In this document: positions 21,581 to 33,005 of the stretch, one piece after another
Position numbering within the stretch: the stretch's first letter is position 1
Layout of the letters: every line of letters starts with the position of its first letter
Source: Raphanus sativus
Lineage: Eukaryota > Streptophyta > Magnoliopsida > Brassicales > Brassicaceae
Assembly (NCBI RefSeq): GCF_000801105.2
Contig: NC_079516.1
Span: 29,053,643-29,117,642, forward strand
Length of the DNA: 64,000 bases
Direction: 5' to 3'
Notes under the pieces: model-generated
The model's database searches: none
What the model was told of the DNA's origin: nothing
The model's input: the letters and a program-made list of their open reading frames with translations, nothing else
Made by a program: the position numbers and the translations under genes

Positions 21581-21855
21581 TGTATTATTTCTTTTAAATG
21601 ATTAATAAAATATTTTAATAATTATATTAAAATAGTTGGACCACATCTATATCAACAGGTCATGTTCCTGTTTTAATAATATTGTTTTTTGGTTTACATT
21701 TTTTTAGAAATTTAATTTGTATATTTGTGTTAATAATCATATTTGTGTTTTTGTATTATATTTCTTTTAAATGATTAATAAAATATTTTAATAATTATAT
21801 TAAAATAATTGGACCACACCTATATCAACATGTCATGTTCATATTTTAATAATAT
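21525..21855. repeat. Tandem duplication, 2 x 165 bp
   Basis: agaaatttaattt...attaataatcatat...ggaccacatctatatcaac recurs with a 165-bp period (starts at 21541 and 21706). Both copies end in ttttaataatattg. Confidence 0.85.
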
Positions 21856-24149
21856 TGATTAAACAGTTTAATTGATGGGCAGGTCGGTTAAATTTAAAGT
21901 TCTATAGCAATCAAAGATAAAATTCGATGTTTTTGTTTAGTGTATCATATGAAACTAATAATAATAAAAATCATAATAGGTTCACCTAAAAATATAGAAA
22001 CCATAATAATCTATTCTATTAATTCTTCAGCATGACCAATTGATAAAAGTTATTTCCAATTAATTATTTTTGTATAACTGAATCTAAAGTTAATTATAAG
22101 TTACATCAGTTACATCCGGAAACAGGAAACAGACGAGTTACATTTTATTTGTAACTGACTGGACGCACTTCATTTTTCCCTATCAATAATCAAAATATCA
22201 ATTATTTTTTTGTAACCGGTGCTCTAATACTTAATTTTGGATTGATTAACGTACGTAAAGGAGAATGAGATAAGCATCAATACTATTACTATTTGTAACT
22301 GGCGGGACCCACTTAACTCTAAGTATAAAAATTAATTATTATATTACAGATATTTTATATTTGTTAATAAATACAAAATAAATAGTAATTTCACTTTCTA
22401 TTTAGGAAAAATTTGGAAAAATACACTTATTTAAAATTTTAATTTGAAAACTACATTTTTGTGTAATTTTTTTGAAAACTATACTTTCAGTAAATGTAAA
22501 ATGACTAAGTTATCCAATCTGAATATCTGAAGTTATTATGATATATTTTTGTCTTAATAATTATTCAAATATTTAGATTAATAAATTCAACAAGAATAAG
22601 ATTTATTTACTTTTTTTTTGAAAAAAACAATTAGTATCTATCCAATATCTTAGTAAAATATATCTGGAATTTATTTATTTTTAGAGAAAGCAATCGTCTC
22701 GTATTTTCTCTTTAATCCTTTAAGTTCTCCCTTTTTGTCCAGCATCTTCTCCTTCTTCTCATTCACAAGTTTGTATATCTTCACTCATATCCTTAGATTA
22801 TCTCTATAAATTTAGAAAAGGGTTCTCTTATGATATCAAACTTTTTTTTTTTGCTAAATTATAAATGATATCAAACTTAGATTAACTATGTCTAACTATG
22901 CTTGTTGTTGCATCTGAAATAAGTTCTGCGTTTGTGTTCAACTTATAGAACAAGACGCTCTGGATTTCTTCACTTACTTAGGCATTTGAGTTTGTCGTAA
23001 ACATATGCAATGAAATCAGAGAAAGCACAAGAACTCATCAAAGGACGAACCGGACAAAGAACTAGTAAAAAAGAAAAATATAAATATATAAGATTTTTTT
23101 TGTGATTCATCTGCACGTTAAGTTCCTGGTTGTATTTAGATTTTAAAAACTCCAAACGTAAACGACCTAAAAACACATAGTAATTCATGAGTTAAAAAAA
23201 AACAGAAAATACTATTAAATAGAAAGATAAACTGAAGAATATTCTATTGAAAAACTATAAACTCGGATTTATCTTAAGTATTATTGCTATTATTATTATT
23301 GTGTTTTTGAATTTGTATTTTATTTATCAAAGTAATTAATCTGGAGAAAAGTGTCTTTTCATATCTGATAAAGTTTAGTTTTCAAAAAACAGAAAATGAA
23401 GTGTATTTATCAAATTTCAAACTATGAATAAGGTATTTTTCAAATTATCCCTTCTATTTATACCTCTAATATTACGAAAGAAAATAAATATTATTTTTAC
23501 CGACTATTACAGTTTAATTATAATAAACTTTGATATATTTTACAAAAATCATTATCACACTACAACAACATAATTTACATTTCAGCCTAAAAAATTAGAA
23601 TTTAGTCAACTAGACATTAATTAATTTACAGTTTGAATAGTTACACAGACATTAAATTTATCAATTAACAAAGCACATGATTTAAAAATAGAATTTAATA
23701 AGGCTTAAATGAACTTTTAATAGAAATAAATATTCATAAAACGCATTTAGCTCAACGGGTTTTAAATAGTTTATTCGATTAAAAAATATATTCTATTAAT
23801 TTAACAGTATGAGCAATTGATAATAGTTGAGTCCAATTTGAAAAAATACATGGAACCTATAAATATAACTGCAACAACCTATATATAAATATTTATATAC
23901 CGAGATATAACTGCAACAACAACAAAGAAGTTCCATAATGATTAATTTCTATTTTTTTAAGAATTTCATATTTTTTTTATATCGAACTCTTTATCATGGA
24001 ACTTAAACTCTTATTTTAAAGGCTATCTATATGGAACTCCTTATCATACTAATCTCAATTTCAAATTTTGTATATTTTTGCAGCTATATTTATAGGTTCA
24101 GAGATGTGAGAAAAAATTAAATATATCCTAGAGAAAAGATAAATATGCA
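21856..24149. other. AT-rich probable transposon interior
   Basis: No gene that I can support. A minus-strand frame at 22970-23188 (72 codons) is unrecognised. A CT-rich, leader-like stretch lies at 22680-22830. A short duplication, atgatatcaaac at about 22829 and 22864, flanks a T-run. Confidence 0.4.
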
Positions 24150-24240
24150 GAGATATAATTGATTTAATTTTATAAAAATTATATTTCTTAAAAAACATAA
24201 ACAAAAAATATATCCATCTTTAAGGACGGATCATAAATTT
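24150..24240 (+). mobile_element. Degraded Helitron-like terminus, plus strand
   Basis: atccatctttaaggacggat (near 24212-24231) is an imperfect hairpin followed by cataaat, but the CTRR tetranucleotide reads ttgg. It is the inverted counterpart of 21485-21580. It could be a second Helitron in opposite orientation or one arm of a terminal-inverted-repeat element of 2.75 kb. Confidence 0.4.
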
Positions 24241-24690
24241 GGTTCAACTACTTGAAAAATTTGATTTACGGATGCGGGTTATGAGTATTTTATACGGGGT
24301 GAGTGCGGATTGATAGATTTTGGATTGCGTGTACCCGCCGATCCAAAAAAATTATTTTAAAATAAAAATAGAAAAATGTAAACACTTTTTTAAAAACAAT
24401 TCTGTAATTTAAAAATAAAAAACAATTTAATTTTTTTAAATATATAATTTTATTATAAATATATAGTTATAATTTTTATAATAATTAAATTAAATAATTA
24501 TTTTTAAAAAAATTTAACCCGCGGATAACCGTAAAATTAAATTGGGCAGGTGCAGATACAAATTATTTGTTTGCGGGTTGTGTGGGTCATATTTTTTGAC
24601 CAAAACAAAATTGAAATCCACGGGTTGGCTGGTTCGACTGACAATATACCAGATCAATTTTAAATTGCTATTATTTAATAAAATATATTT
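24241..24690. other. Dispersed repeat rich in gcgggt words
   Basis: Contains gatgcgggttatgag, gtacccgccgatcc and gcgggttgtgtgggtc separated by AT-rich stretches. No gene. Confidence 0.4.
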
Positions 24691-24819
24691 TGATTAAGAT
24701 TTATACACAAATATGATTACAAAGAAAAACACAAATATAATCACAAAGAAAACATAAATATGAGAATTAAATTAAAACAAAAAATATATCCGCCCTTTAA
24801 AAGGCGGGTCAGAATCTAG
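24691..24819 (+). mobile_element. Helitron 3' terminus, plus strand
   Basis: The end reads ccgccctttaaaaggcggg (24790-24808, hairpin with a one-base bulge), then tcagaat, then CTAG at 24816-24819, followed by a host T. This is the mirror image of the end at 12377, with which it also shares the preceding 100 bp. The 5' end was not found; the element extends leftwards. Confidence 0.7.
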
Positions 24820-25144
24820 TGAATATCTTAATTATTTAGTCTAACGTGGTATGCCTAGGGGTCCCACACCCACGGTGTGTGGTTACTTGATAATCTATTT
24901 GGTAAATTATTATTCTATCCTTAATGAAGGGTAAAAGTTTTTTGAAAACACGATAGGGGGGCAATTATTAGCGATGATCATGTATTAATAATTTTGATAA
25001 ATAATTGGACACAACTTCGTATCAATAGATCATACTGCAAATTTAATAGAATAGATTCGTTGAGGAAATAAAAAAAAAATTTATATCCATATTTCGTTTT
25101 AAACCGTGACAGATTCGCTCTGCTCTATGTTTTTGTTATCAAAC
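24820..25144. other. AT-rich sequence without a gene
   Basis: I see nothing coding. A GC-richer stretch at 24850-24885 (tatgcctaggggtcccacac) is isolated. Confidence 0.4.
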
Positions 25145-26028
25145 ACTATAGTAGTTACTCTTAGTTTTTTCAGACCACTTTATTTAACAGATTTACACTA
25201 TTTTGTAACCGTTTATCACTTCCATTAATTACTAAATAATTTTGTTTTAAGTTCGTTCACCAATCGGAAAAATAAACATTTTATATTATTAACAATACTA
25301 CAGACTATACTAAACAATATATATTAAAGTCATTTGCTAAAGTCATTTATTAAAGAATACATATGTGTAAGTTTTTAAATACTATAATGTGGAATATATA
25401 TGTTTAAAATACATCTATTACTTCAGATGTACCTTCTTTATTAGCTGGCTTAATTTTTCTTTAAATGGGTTATTTTTTTGGTAAACTAAATCTGGTTTAA
25501 ATTTAAAGGAGGAAATGTAATTATTTCACTTTCTACAATTTGGAAACCATAATTTAAGCAAAAAATAAAAATTAAGGAGGTTATATACTATAGTAGTTAC
25601 TCTTAGATTTTTCACGCCACTTTATTTAACAGATTTACACTATTTTGTAACCGTTTATCACTTCCATTAATTACTAAATAATTTTGTTTTAAGTTCGTTC
25701 ACCAATCGGACAAATAAACATTTTATATTATTAACAATACTACACGGTATACTTTAACAATATATATTAAAGTCATTTGCTAAAGTCATTTATTAAAGAA
25801 TACATATGTGTAAGTTTTAAATAATATAATGTGGAATATATATGTTTAAAATATATCTATTACTTCAGATGTACCTTCTTTATTAGCTGGCTTGATTTTT
25901 CTTTAAATGGGTTATTTTTTGGTAAACTAAATCTGGTTTAAATTTAAAGGAGGAAATGTACTTATTTCACGTTCTACAATTTGGAAAACAATAATTTAAG
26001 CAAAAAGTAAAAATTAAGGAGGTTATAC
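25145..26028. repeat. Tandem duplication, 2 x 442 bp
   Basis: The block starting actatagtagttactctta at 25145 recurs at 25587, and the third boundary (actata at 26029) falls exactly 442 bp later. The copies differ at only a few positions, so the duplication is recent. Each copy contains part of repeat X. Confidence 0.93.
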
Positions 26029-26099
26029 ACTATATGATACAAAATAAAAACCAAATGTAAACCAAACCAAGTCTGGCATTAAGCCAAGTCAAGATTAAC

Positions 26100-26647
26100 T
26101 GTTGGGCCCAAATATGGCCCGTTAGCTGACGATAGAATCAAAACAAGTACTGGGTCGTGATAAAGCCCAACGCGTATCGGCGACCTTAGCTAAAGTTTAA
26201 TACGAAGCCGGAGGCTGGAAGCTAAGGGCAATCTTCGAAGAGGTCACGGAGAAGAGGAAGCTCACATCATAACAGAAGGAGCGCAGGAACCGGTCAAAGG
26301 GAAGCTGTTGCGGGTTCCTCAACAAACGGAGAAGATCTCGGAGATTAGTTAAAGACAATCAAGAGAAGTCCAAGGCTATTTAAAGAGAAGGTCGAGGACT
26401 AAAGAAAGGGATCCGATTCAACCCTTATTCACTTTTACAATCATTCATATAATCTCAAAAACACTTTATTATCTTTGTAATCATCAAGAGAAACATCTCT
26501 TTGTAACCAATCTTTTACCAAGTTATCAATACAAAATCATCATTCATTCTACAAGTTATTACGGAATTCAGTCCACGTTATCTTTCCCTAACCATTCCTA
26601 AACCTTAACCTAATCTAAAATCCAGGTGGTGAGTTTAATCCCTCACA
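26100..26647 (+). repeat. Element B 5' LTR (548 bp)
   Basis: Starts TGTTGGGCCCAAATAT, ends ccctcaca. A TATA-like TATTTAAA lies at 26377-26384. Nearly identical to the 3' LTR at 32455-33000, which indicates a fairly recent insertion. Confidence 0.95.
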
Positions 26648-26649
26648 AT

Positions 26650-26666
26650 TGGCGCCGTCTGTGGGG
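26650..26666 (+). other. Element B primer binding site
   Basis: TGGCGCCGTCTGTGGGG two bases inside the LTR; the first nine bases fit the 3' end of tRNA-Asp, the common primer of such Gypsy elements. Confidence 0.75.
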
Positions 26667-26700
26667 AAGAAACAATCGAATCCCTTATTCTAACTTGAGG

Positions 26701-26736
26701 ATGAATCCTACCGATCAGACAACGAATCCATCTGAG
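26701..26736 (+). pseudogene. Element B gag start, deleted after 12 codons
   Basis: An ATG at 26701 opens MNPTDQTTNPSE, a plausible gag N-terminus at the expected distance from the PBS. The frame then meets a stop and joins directly to the start of the reverse transcriptase domain near 26760. All remaining gag and the protease have been removed by one internal deletion. Confidence 0.6.
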
Positions 26737-26759
26737 GTATAGACCCGAACGTCACAACC

Positions 26760-28500
26760 CACAAACTGAAGGTAGACCCCACTTTCAAACCGATCAAACA
26801 AAAGCGTCGCAAGCTGGGCCTCGAAAAGGCTCAAGCTGTTAACGACGAAGTTGACCGACTTACGAAAGCTGGGTCCATTCGAGAGGTACACTACCCTGAC
26901 TGGTTAGCTAACCCGGTAGTTGTAAAAAAGAAAAACGGGAAATGGAGAATCTGCGTAGACTTCACCGACCTAAACAAGGCTTGCCCTAAAGACAGCTTCC
27001 CGTTACCTCACATCGACCGCCTGGTTGAAGCAACAGCTGGCCATCGACTCCTATCCTTCATGGATGCCTTCTCAGGATACAACCAAATCATGATGGATCC
27101 TGAGGACCAGGAAAAAACTGCATTCATAACCGAACGAGGAACCTATTGTTACAAGGTTATGCCATTCGGGTTAAAGAACGCAGGAGCTACCTATCAGAGG
27201 CTAGTAAATAAGATGTTTGCTGGGCAACTCGGAAAAATCATGGAGGTCTATATTGACGATATGCTAGTCAAATCCTCAGCTGGAGAAGACCATATCTCCC
27301 ACTTAAGGGAATGCTTCGATATCCTCAATAAGTACGATATGACTCAACCCCACTAAATGTACCTTCGGGGTACCCTCAGGCGAGTTCCTAGGCTACCTCG
27401 TAACTGAAAGAGGAATTGAAGCCAACCCGCAGCAGATAGCAACCTTCCTAGAAATGCCGTCACCTAAGACAACCAGAGAGGTACAAAGATTGACTGGACG
27501 AATCGCAGCATTAACTCGATTCATATCCAAGTCCACCGACAAGTGCCTCCCATTCTACAAACTTCTAAGAAACAATAAGAAGTTCTTATGGGACGAGAAA
27601 TGTGAGGAAGCCTTCAAACAATTGAAAGCTTACCTCTCCGAACCTCCGATCCTATCCAAACCTGTAGTAGGAGAGCCACTGTACCTGTACCTCGCCGTAT
27701 CGACTGCTGCAGTTAGCGGCGTGCTGGTACGAGAGGAACAAAACAAACAAAGACCTGTCTATTACACCAGCAAGAGTCTGATAGATGCCGAAACAAGGTA
27801 CCCTGCAATGGAAAAATTAGCGCTAGCGGTCGTAACAGCTGCCAGGAAATTGCGACCTTACTTCCAATCGCACTCGATCGTCGTAATGACCTCGCAACCA
27901 TTATGAATGATATTGCACAGCCCCAGCCAGTCAGGGCGATTGGCTAAATGGGCCATAAAACTCAGCGAATACGACATTGAGTACAGACCTCGAGCAGCAG
28001 CGAAAGCTCAGGTCCTTGCCGATTTTGTCATTGAGCTAGCATCCGAGCAATTAGACTCCGAAATGAAATTTCCAAAGTGGAGCCTGTATGTCGACGGAGC
28101 CTCATCAAAACAAGGCTCCGGCGTCGGGCTAAGGCTGACTTCCTCAGCTGGAGAAACCATCGAGCAGTCCTATAGGCTCGGATTCAGCGCCTTAAACAAC
28201 GAAGCTGAATATGAAGCACTAATCGCAGGGTTGAAACTCGCCCTAAGCCTCGGAATTCGAGAGCTAAATGCTTATAGTGATTCACAGTTAGTAGCTAGCC
28301 AATTTCACGGAGAATATGAAACGAGGGACGAAAGAATGGGGGCATATCTCGAAGTCGTCCAGAACCTCACTAGGCAGTTCGACAAGTTCGAGCTAACAAG
28401 GATCCCACGAGGAGAGAACTCCTCGGCAGATGCGTTGGCTGCTTTAGCCTCCACATCAGACCCCCTCGTAAAACGAATCATACCCGTAGAAGGAATCGAA
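26760..28500 (+). pseudogene. Element B reverse transcriptase and RNase H
   Basis: The domain begins VDPTFKPIKQKRRKLG without a start codon, owing to the upstream deletion. Reverse transcriptase blocks follow in order: KKKNGKWRICVDFTDLNKA, FPLPHIDRLVEA, YCYKVMPFGLKNAGATYQ and the catalytic VYIDDMLVKS near 27250. A frameshift lies near 27350. The connection region (27454-27906) ends in a stop at 27904. RNase H starts at about 28080 with LYVDGASSKQGSG and contains NNEAEYEALIAG and YSDSQLVA, which carry the acidic active-site residues, then ADALAALAS. These enzymes copy the element RNA to DNA. Two frame breaks and the lack of gag and protease make this copy non-autonomous. Confidence 0.93.
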
Positions 28501-28684
28501 AAACCGAGCATCGACATAGCTACTAAATCTGAGATAGACAGCAAGCAAAAAGAGCAAACCGAAGGTACCTGCCTTGAAACGGTAACTACCCAAGTTCTCA
28601 CAACATTCTGGTTCCCAAAAGCCAAAATACGTAGCCTTAAAAGGTATACCTCCGGGTATACGACCCAAAACACGGTAAACGACG

Positions 28685-28930
28685 ACAAAAATGAAGGTAT
28701 TCCCCGGAATTCAGACCCCCAGGAGCTAAATCCTATGAATACCTCCGGGGCACCATCCTGACCTCGGACCTAATCGTCTGCAGAGTCAAAACTAGAAGTC
28801 GCTCAGCTCTCAATAATTCATCTGGGGGCACCACCCGGACCCCGGAGAATAACGAGGAAAATGGAGATATTCCTCAGAATTCAGACTCCTTGGAGCCTAA
28901 TCCTACGAATATCCCCGGGGGCACCACGAC
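28685..28930. repeat. Imperfect duplication in the RNase H-integrase linker
   Basis: A block of about 75 bp (attccccggaattcagac ... cctatgaatacctccggggcacca) at 28697-28757 recurs at about 28870-28925. It lies between RNase H and integrase, in a stretch with broken frames. Confidence 0.7.
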
Positions 28931-29044
28931 ACCAGGTCCCGAACAGGAACCTCGCTCGTCTCTTCATAACAAAGTTGTAGGGATAGAGGACTGGAGAATA
29001 CCAATCACGCTATACATCCTGGAGGGAAAGACTACACCCAATAA

Positions 29045-30244
29045 ATGGGAAGCTCGAAAACTCACAGCATTAAGCGCGAGATATTGTTAATCGAATCCGT
29101 TCTACACAAACGAAGCGTTTCCGGACCTTACCTAAAATGTGTTCATGGCCTCGTTGCTATGAAACTTATGAAGGAAATGCACGACGGCTCCTGTGGAAAC
29201 CACTCCGGTGGCAGAGCTCTAGCTATCCGAATCAAAAGACAAGGCTATTTCTGGCCTACCATTATTGCAGACTGTGAGGTCTACTCTTCCTCATGTGATA
29301 AATGCCAGAGGCATGCACCGATTATACACCAACATGCGGAGAAGCTATCTAACATATCCGCCCCTTACCCATTTATGAGGTGGTCCATGGACATCGTAGG
29401 ACCACTAGTAGCGTCAGGAAGTGGAAAGAAGAAGCTACGCTTCCTCTTGGTCCTGACAGACTACTTCACGAAATGGATAGAGGCTGAAGCTTTCCAGCAA
29501 GTAACCAGATTCGAGGTCGAACGGTTTGTGTGGAAAGATATCGTGTGTAGACACGGCGTCCCATACGAAATCGTGACTGACAATGGAGGACAATTCATAT
29601 CCCACGACTTCAAAACATTTTGCGACAAATAGAATATCCGCCTGACCTTCTCAACACCTCGACGCCCTCAAGGAAACAGCCAGGCGGAGGCTGCTAATAA
29701 ATCAGTATTAGCCAACCTCAAGAAACGCCTCGGAACCCAGAAGGAACTCTGGTCAGAAAAGTTACCTGAAGTACTTTGGGCATCTCAAACCACCCCACGA
29801 AAGGCTACAGAGGAAACCCCTTTCTCCTTAGCTTACGGGATGGAAGCTGTCGTCCCAGCCGAAACCATTGCTGGTAGCCTCCGCCGGGAACTCTGTACAT
29901 CCGATCCTGTAGCTAATGACCAGATCCTGACGGACAGCCTCGATCTAATCGAGGAAAGACAGGACCGAGCTCTGATTCGCATTCAAAACTATCAGCAAGC
30001 AATGGCACGACAGTACAACTCCAAAGTCAGGCCCCGACAGTTCGCTGTAGGTGACCTAGTACTTAGGAAAGTCTTCGAAGGAACCAAGGATCCAGATGCT
30101 GGGAAGTTAGGAACCAACTGGGAAGGTCCCTATCGGATCATCCATGTGGTACGACCTGGCGTTTACAAGCTCCACAAGGTGCGAACCGGGGTACCTGAGA
30201 TCAGATCGTGGAACGCCACAAATCTTAAGAGATACTATCATTAG
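29045..30244 (+). pseudogene. Element B integrase
   Basis: The N-terminal HHCC zinc-binding domain is visible ([12 protein letters not shown], then SSCDKCQRHA). The catalytic core follows with WSMDIVGP (first Asp), IVTDNGGQF (second Asp) and GNSQAEAANKS (Glu). The C-terminal part has RPRQFAVGDLVLRKVF and NWEGPYRIIHV and ends in LKRYYH with a stop at 30242. A TAG at about 29630 replaces a Trp codon seen in E2 (TGG at the equivalent site), separating the core from its Glu. Integrase joins the new DNA copy to the host chromosome; this one is disrupted. Confidence 0.93.
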
Positions 30245-30254
30245 GTACCTAAAA

Positions 30255-30302
30255 TTCTTGAACTACGTTAGGCTTGATCCCTTGACTGGGTACGTAGGCA
30301 AC
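30255..30302 (+). other. Conserved post-integrase block (gtacgtaggcaac)
   Basis: gaactacgttaggcttgatc followed by gggtacgtaggcaactcc lies 12 bp after the integrase stop. The same block occurs after integrase in E2 (45437) and in the U5 of LTR1 (twice) and of the solo LTR at 54879. Confidence 0.7.
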
Positions 30303-30393
30303 TCCGTCATGAGTGCAGCCCTAACCTCATTTCAACACTCTGTTCACCATGACCAAAGGGGGCATATGTCTGATTAAAATCACATAGCCCAAG

Positions 30394-30468
30394 CAGCAAT
30401 TGTATGATTATTATGATACAGCAATTGTATGATCATTATGATACAGCAATTGTATGATTATTATGATA
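30394..30468. repeat. Tandem repeat, 3 x 25 bp
   Basis: cagcaattgtatgattatta with ending tgata, three nearly perfect copies in the 3' non-coding part of element B. Confidence 0.9.
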
Positions 30469-30529
30469 CCATGTATTCAATTATCAATAAAGTGATTATT
30501 TTTCGATACTTCGACTCTTCAACAATTCA

Positions 30530-31284
30530 GGTCGCCATGAACCTGGACCTAAGGTCTTAAAACCCTTAAGGCTCTCGAAGATCTTAAAATACTTCAAACG
30601 AAATCAAAATTGATAAACTTAAGCCTAAGGTCTTAAAATCCTTAGAAACCACCAAGGTCTTAAAATCCTTCAAACAAAATCAGGTCTCCGCAGATCTGAA
30701 CCTAAGGTCTTAAAACCCTCAAACAAAATCAGGTCTCCACGGATCTGAACCTAAGGTCTTGAAATCCTTAACAAAATACAAAGGTCTTAAAATCCTTACC
30801 AAATCTCAAAAGGTGTTAAAATCCTAAGCAAATTTCAAAGGGTCCTAAAATCCCACAAACGAATTCAGGTTCCCATGAACCACTCTCAAAAGAGAGCCCA
30901 AACCGAACTCAAGTTCCTAAAAACCTTGAGCTAATCTCGATATTCCAAGAATTCCTCTTAAGGAACTAAAGACGATCCAAGTCTTCTAGACTTATCATAA
31001 AACTCGAGATCTAATCCCGAGGATTCACTAAACCTCTTCCTATTGAAACTCTTAACAAAGTTCGAATTCATCCAAAAAACGACTAAGTCAAATCGAAAGA
31101 CTTGGAACGAAAATAAAAACCAAATTCAGATAAAAAGGGTTTAAAAGCCTCCCCAGGCTACCAAGGGTTCCGAAGACCCTAAAACAAGTTAAGGTTTAAA
31201 AGCCTCCTCAGGCTGTAGATCTGATACATAAAATAAAAGCCCATTGGGCAGAAATCCTGAAAGCAAACGAAAGAGCCTCAGCTC
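30530..31284. repeat. Degenerate short repeats in element B 3' region
   Basis: Many copies of aaggtcttaaaatccttmm-type words, including a nearly perfect 49-bp pair starting caggtctccgcagatctgaa (about 30670 and 30729). The remainder holds scattered degenerate copies; no coding sequence. Confidence 0.75.
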
Positions 31285-32270
31285 TTAAACCTCCTTATCA
31301 CCTGAGCTCTTCTCAGCTCCCTTGTCAACTGGATCATCTTCCGGAACTTCTTCCTCCATTTCCTTATCGCCGCCTCCCGGGGTGGCTTCGACTGGGGCTG
31401 AGTAAGAACCCACCAATCCCAATTTAGAACCGAACTCTCTAGAAAAGGAGAGATTAAACATATTAACCTCAAAAGTACCTGAGCTCTCAGAGAGTTGAGG
31501 AAGAGGGAGCTTTCTGATCGAGAAGTCCGAGACTTGAGCCTTTTCGTACGCAGCAACTACCTCCGGCATCATAGCCACCAAGTGAGCGTACTCATCCTCA
31601 GCACTCTTGATCTCGTTATCCAGCATGTCTTTCAGGAGCTCAGTATTAGCTTGAAGCTCTTGAGCATAAACCAGAAGATCGACCTCGTCTTTCTTCTTGG
31701 AGAACTTCTCCTTAACGGAAACCAGGACCTTGTTGTAAGAGTCAGCTACCTCCTTCTTTCCTCTCCGGACGGCTAGCCTGACCTCAGCTTCCTTGTTCTT
31801 CTGGTTGTCCTGAGATGAAGCAATCAGCTCTTTGACCTGGTACTCGGCTATCTTCCGAGCAGCATCCAACTCCCCAATCTTCCTGCTCTTCACCTGGAGG
31901 TCAATCGCTTGACTCTCGATAGTCCCTTGCTGGATGTCAGCCTTGGAGCCAAGTCTCCTGACCTCGGCTTGAAGTTCAGAGACCTGAACCCGAGCTTGAT
32001 CAAGTTCCATCTTAGTAGCTCTGACTAGCTCAGTAACCTGAGCTAGCTCACCAGCGTTGGGGGCATTGTGCACAGTTTCCTCAAACTTGAACTGAGCCCT
32101 GTTGATAGCTCCAGCCAGCTGCAACAAATGAAAACAAAAGAACACGCAGTAAAATAAAGGAGAAGAGAGAAGTTACCTTGGAAACCGTCGGAGGCGTGGA
32201 GAAAGTGGAGAGGCAAAGAGTTAATACTCGCAGCTTTATATCCCATCACGTCTCGAAAATCGGAAACCAC
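31285..32270 (-). CDS. Element B antisense coiled-coil gene with 58-nt intron
   Basis: On the strand opposite to pol, exon 2 (32118-31285) encodes about 277 residues. They are mostly heptad-rich coiled coil (LVRATKMELDQARVQVSELQ, then RLGSKADIQQGTIE and KEKFSKKKDEVDLL) with an acidic C-terminus (EEEVPEDDP). It opens at a splice acceptor (tttgttgcag, 32119-32120). A donor, ccaag|gtaact, lies 58 nt upstream (32176), and the preceding frame ends TVSK in phase 0. The upstream exon lacks an ATG before an in-frame stop, so its 5' end is damaged or further away. E2 has the same arrangement (exon end SK, 60-nt intron, coiled coil, acidic VPED end). Function unknown; Tat-lineage elements are known to carry such antisense genes. 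Confidence 0.65.
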
Positions 32271-32454
32271 ATTTCAAACTCTCCTTAATCTAAACCGTCG
32301 ATCTAATCAAAGAAAAACTACAGCCGTCCGATTAGGCAGGAATATATATGGTTGAGATAGCCAGTAATCATTATCTCAACAAGAAGATCTAGGCTGGGCG
32401 GCTAGGTCTAGCTCCCGAGAATAACGAAGTCTAATCTCGAAAGCTGGGGGCAAC

Positions 32455-33000
32455 TGTTGGGCCCAAATATGACCCGTTAGCTGACGATAGAATCAAAACA
32501 AGTACTGGGCCGTGATAAAGCCCAACGCGTATCGACGACCTTAGCTAAGGTTTAATACGAAGCCGGAGGCTGGAAGCTAAGGGCAATCTTCGAAGAGGTC
32601 ACGGAGAAGAGGAAGCTCACATCATAACAGAAGGAGCGCAGGACCCAGTCAAAGGGAAGCTGTTGCGGGTTCCTCAACAAACGGAGAAGATCTCGGAGAT
32701 TAGTTAAAGACAATCAAGAGAAGTCCAAGGCTATTTAAAGAGAAGGTCGAGGACTAAAGAAAGGATCCGATTCAACCCTTATTCACTTTTACAATCATTC
32801 ATATAATCTCAAAAACACTTTGTTATCTTTGTAATCATCAAGAGAAACATCTCTTTGTAACCAATCTTTTACCAAGTTATCAATACAAAATCATCATCAT
32901 TCTACAAGTTATTACGGAATTCAGCCCACGTTATCTTTCCCTAACCTTTCCTAAACCTTAACCTGATCTAAAATCCAGGTGGTAAGTTTAATCTCTCATA
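32455..33000 (+). repeat. Element B 3' LTR (546 bp)
   Basis: Starts TGTTGGGCCCAAATAT after a purine tract and ends ctctcata, with the terminal CA mutated to TA. TATA-like TATTTAAA at 32732-32739. The following TTAAC is the target duplication. Confidence 0.95.
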
Positions 33001-33005
33001 TTAAC

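Larger units (their letters stand above)
26100..33000 (+). mobile_element. B: Tat-lineage Ty3/Gypsy element with both LTRs
   Basis: A 6901-bp element bounded by the 5-bp target duplication TTAAC (26095-26099 and 33001-33005). Order: 5' LTR, PBS, a deleted gag/protease region, reverse transcriptase, RNase H, integrase, a repeat-rich 3' region, an antisense gene, a purine tract (gctgggggcaac) and the 3' LTR. The 3' LTR ends in cata instead of caca. Insertion split a copy of repeat X, whose left part precedes 26095 and whose right part follows 33005. Pol stops include TGG to TAG at 29630, visible by comparison with E2. Confidence 0.95.
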
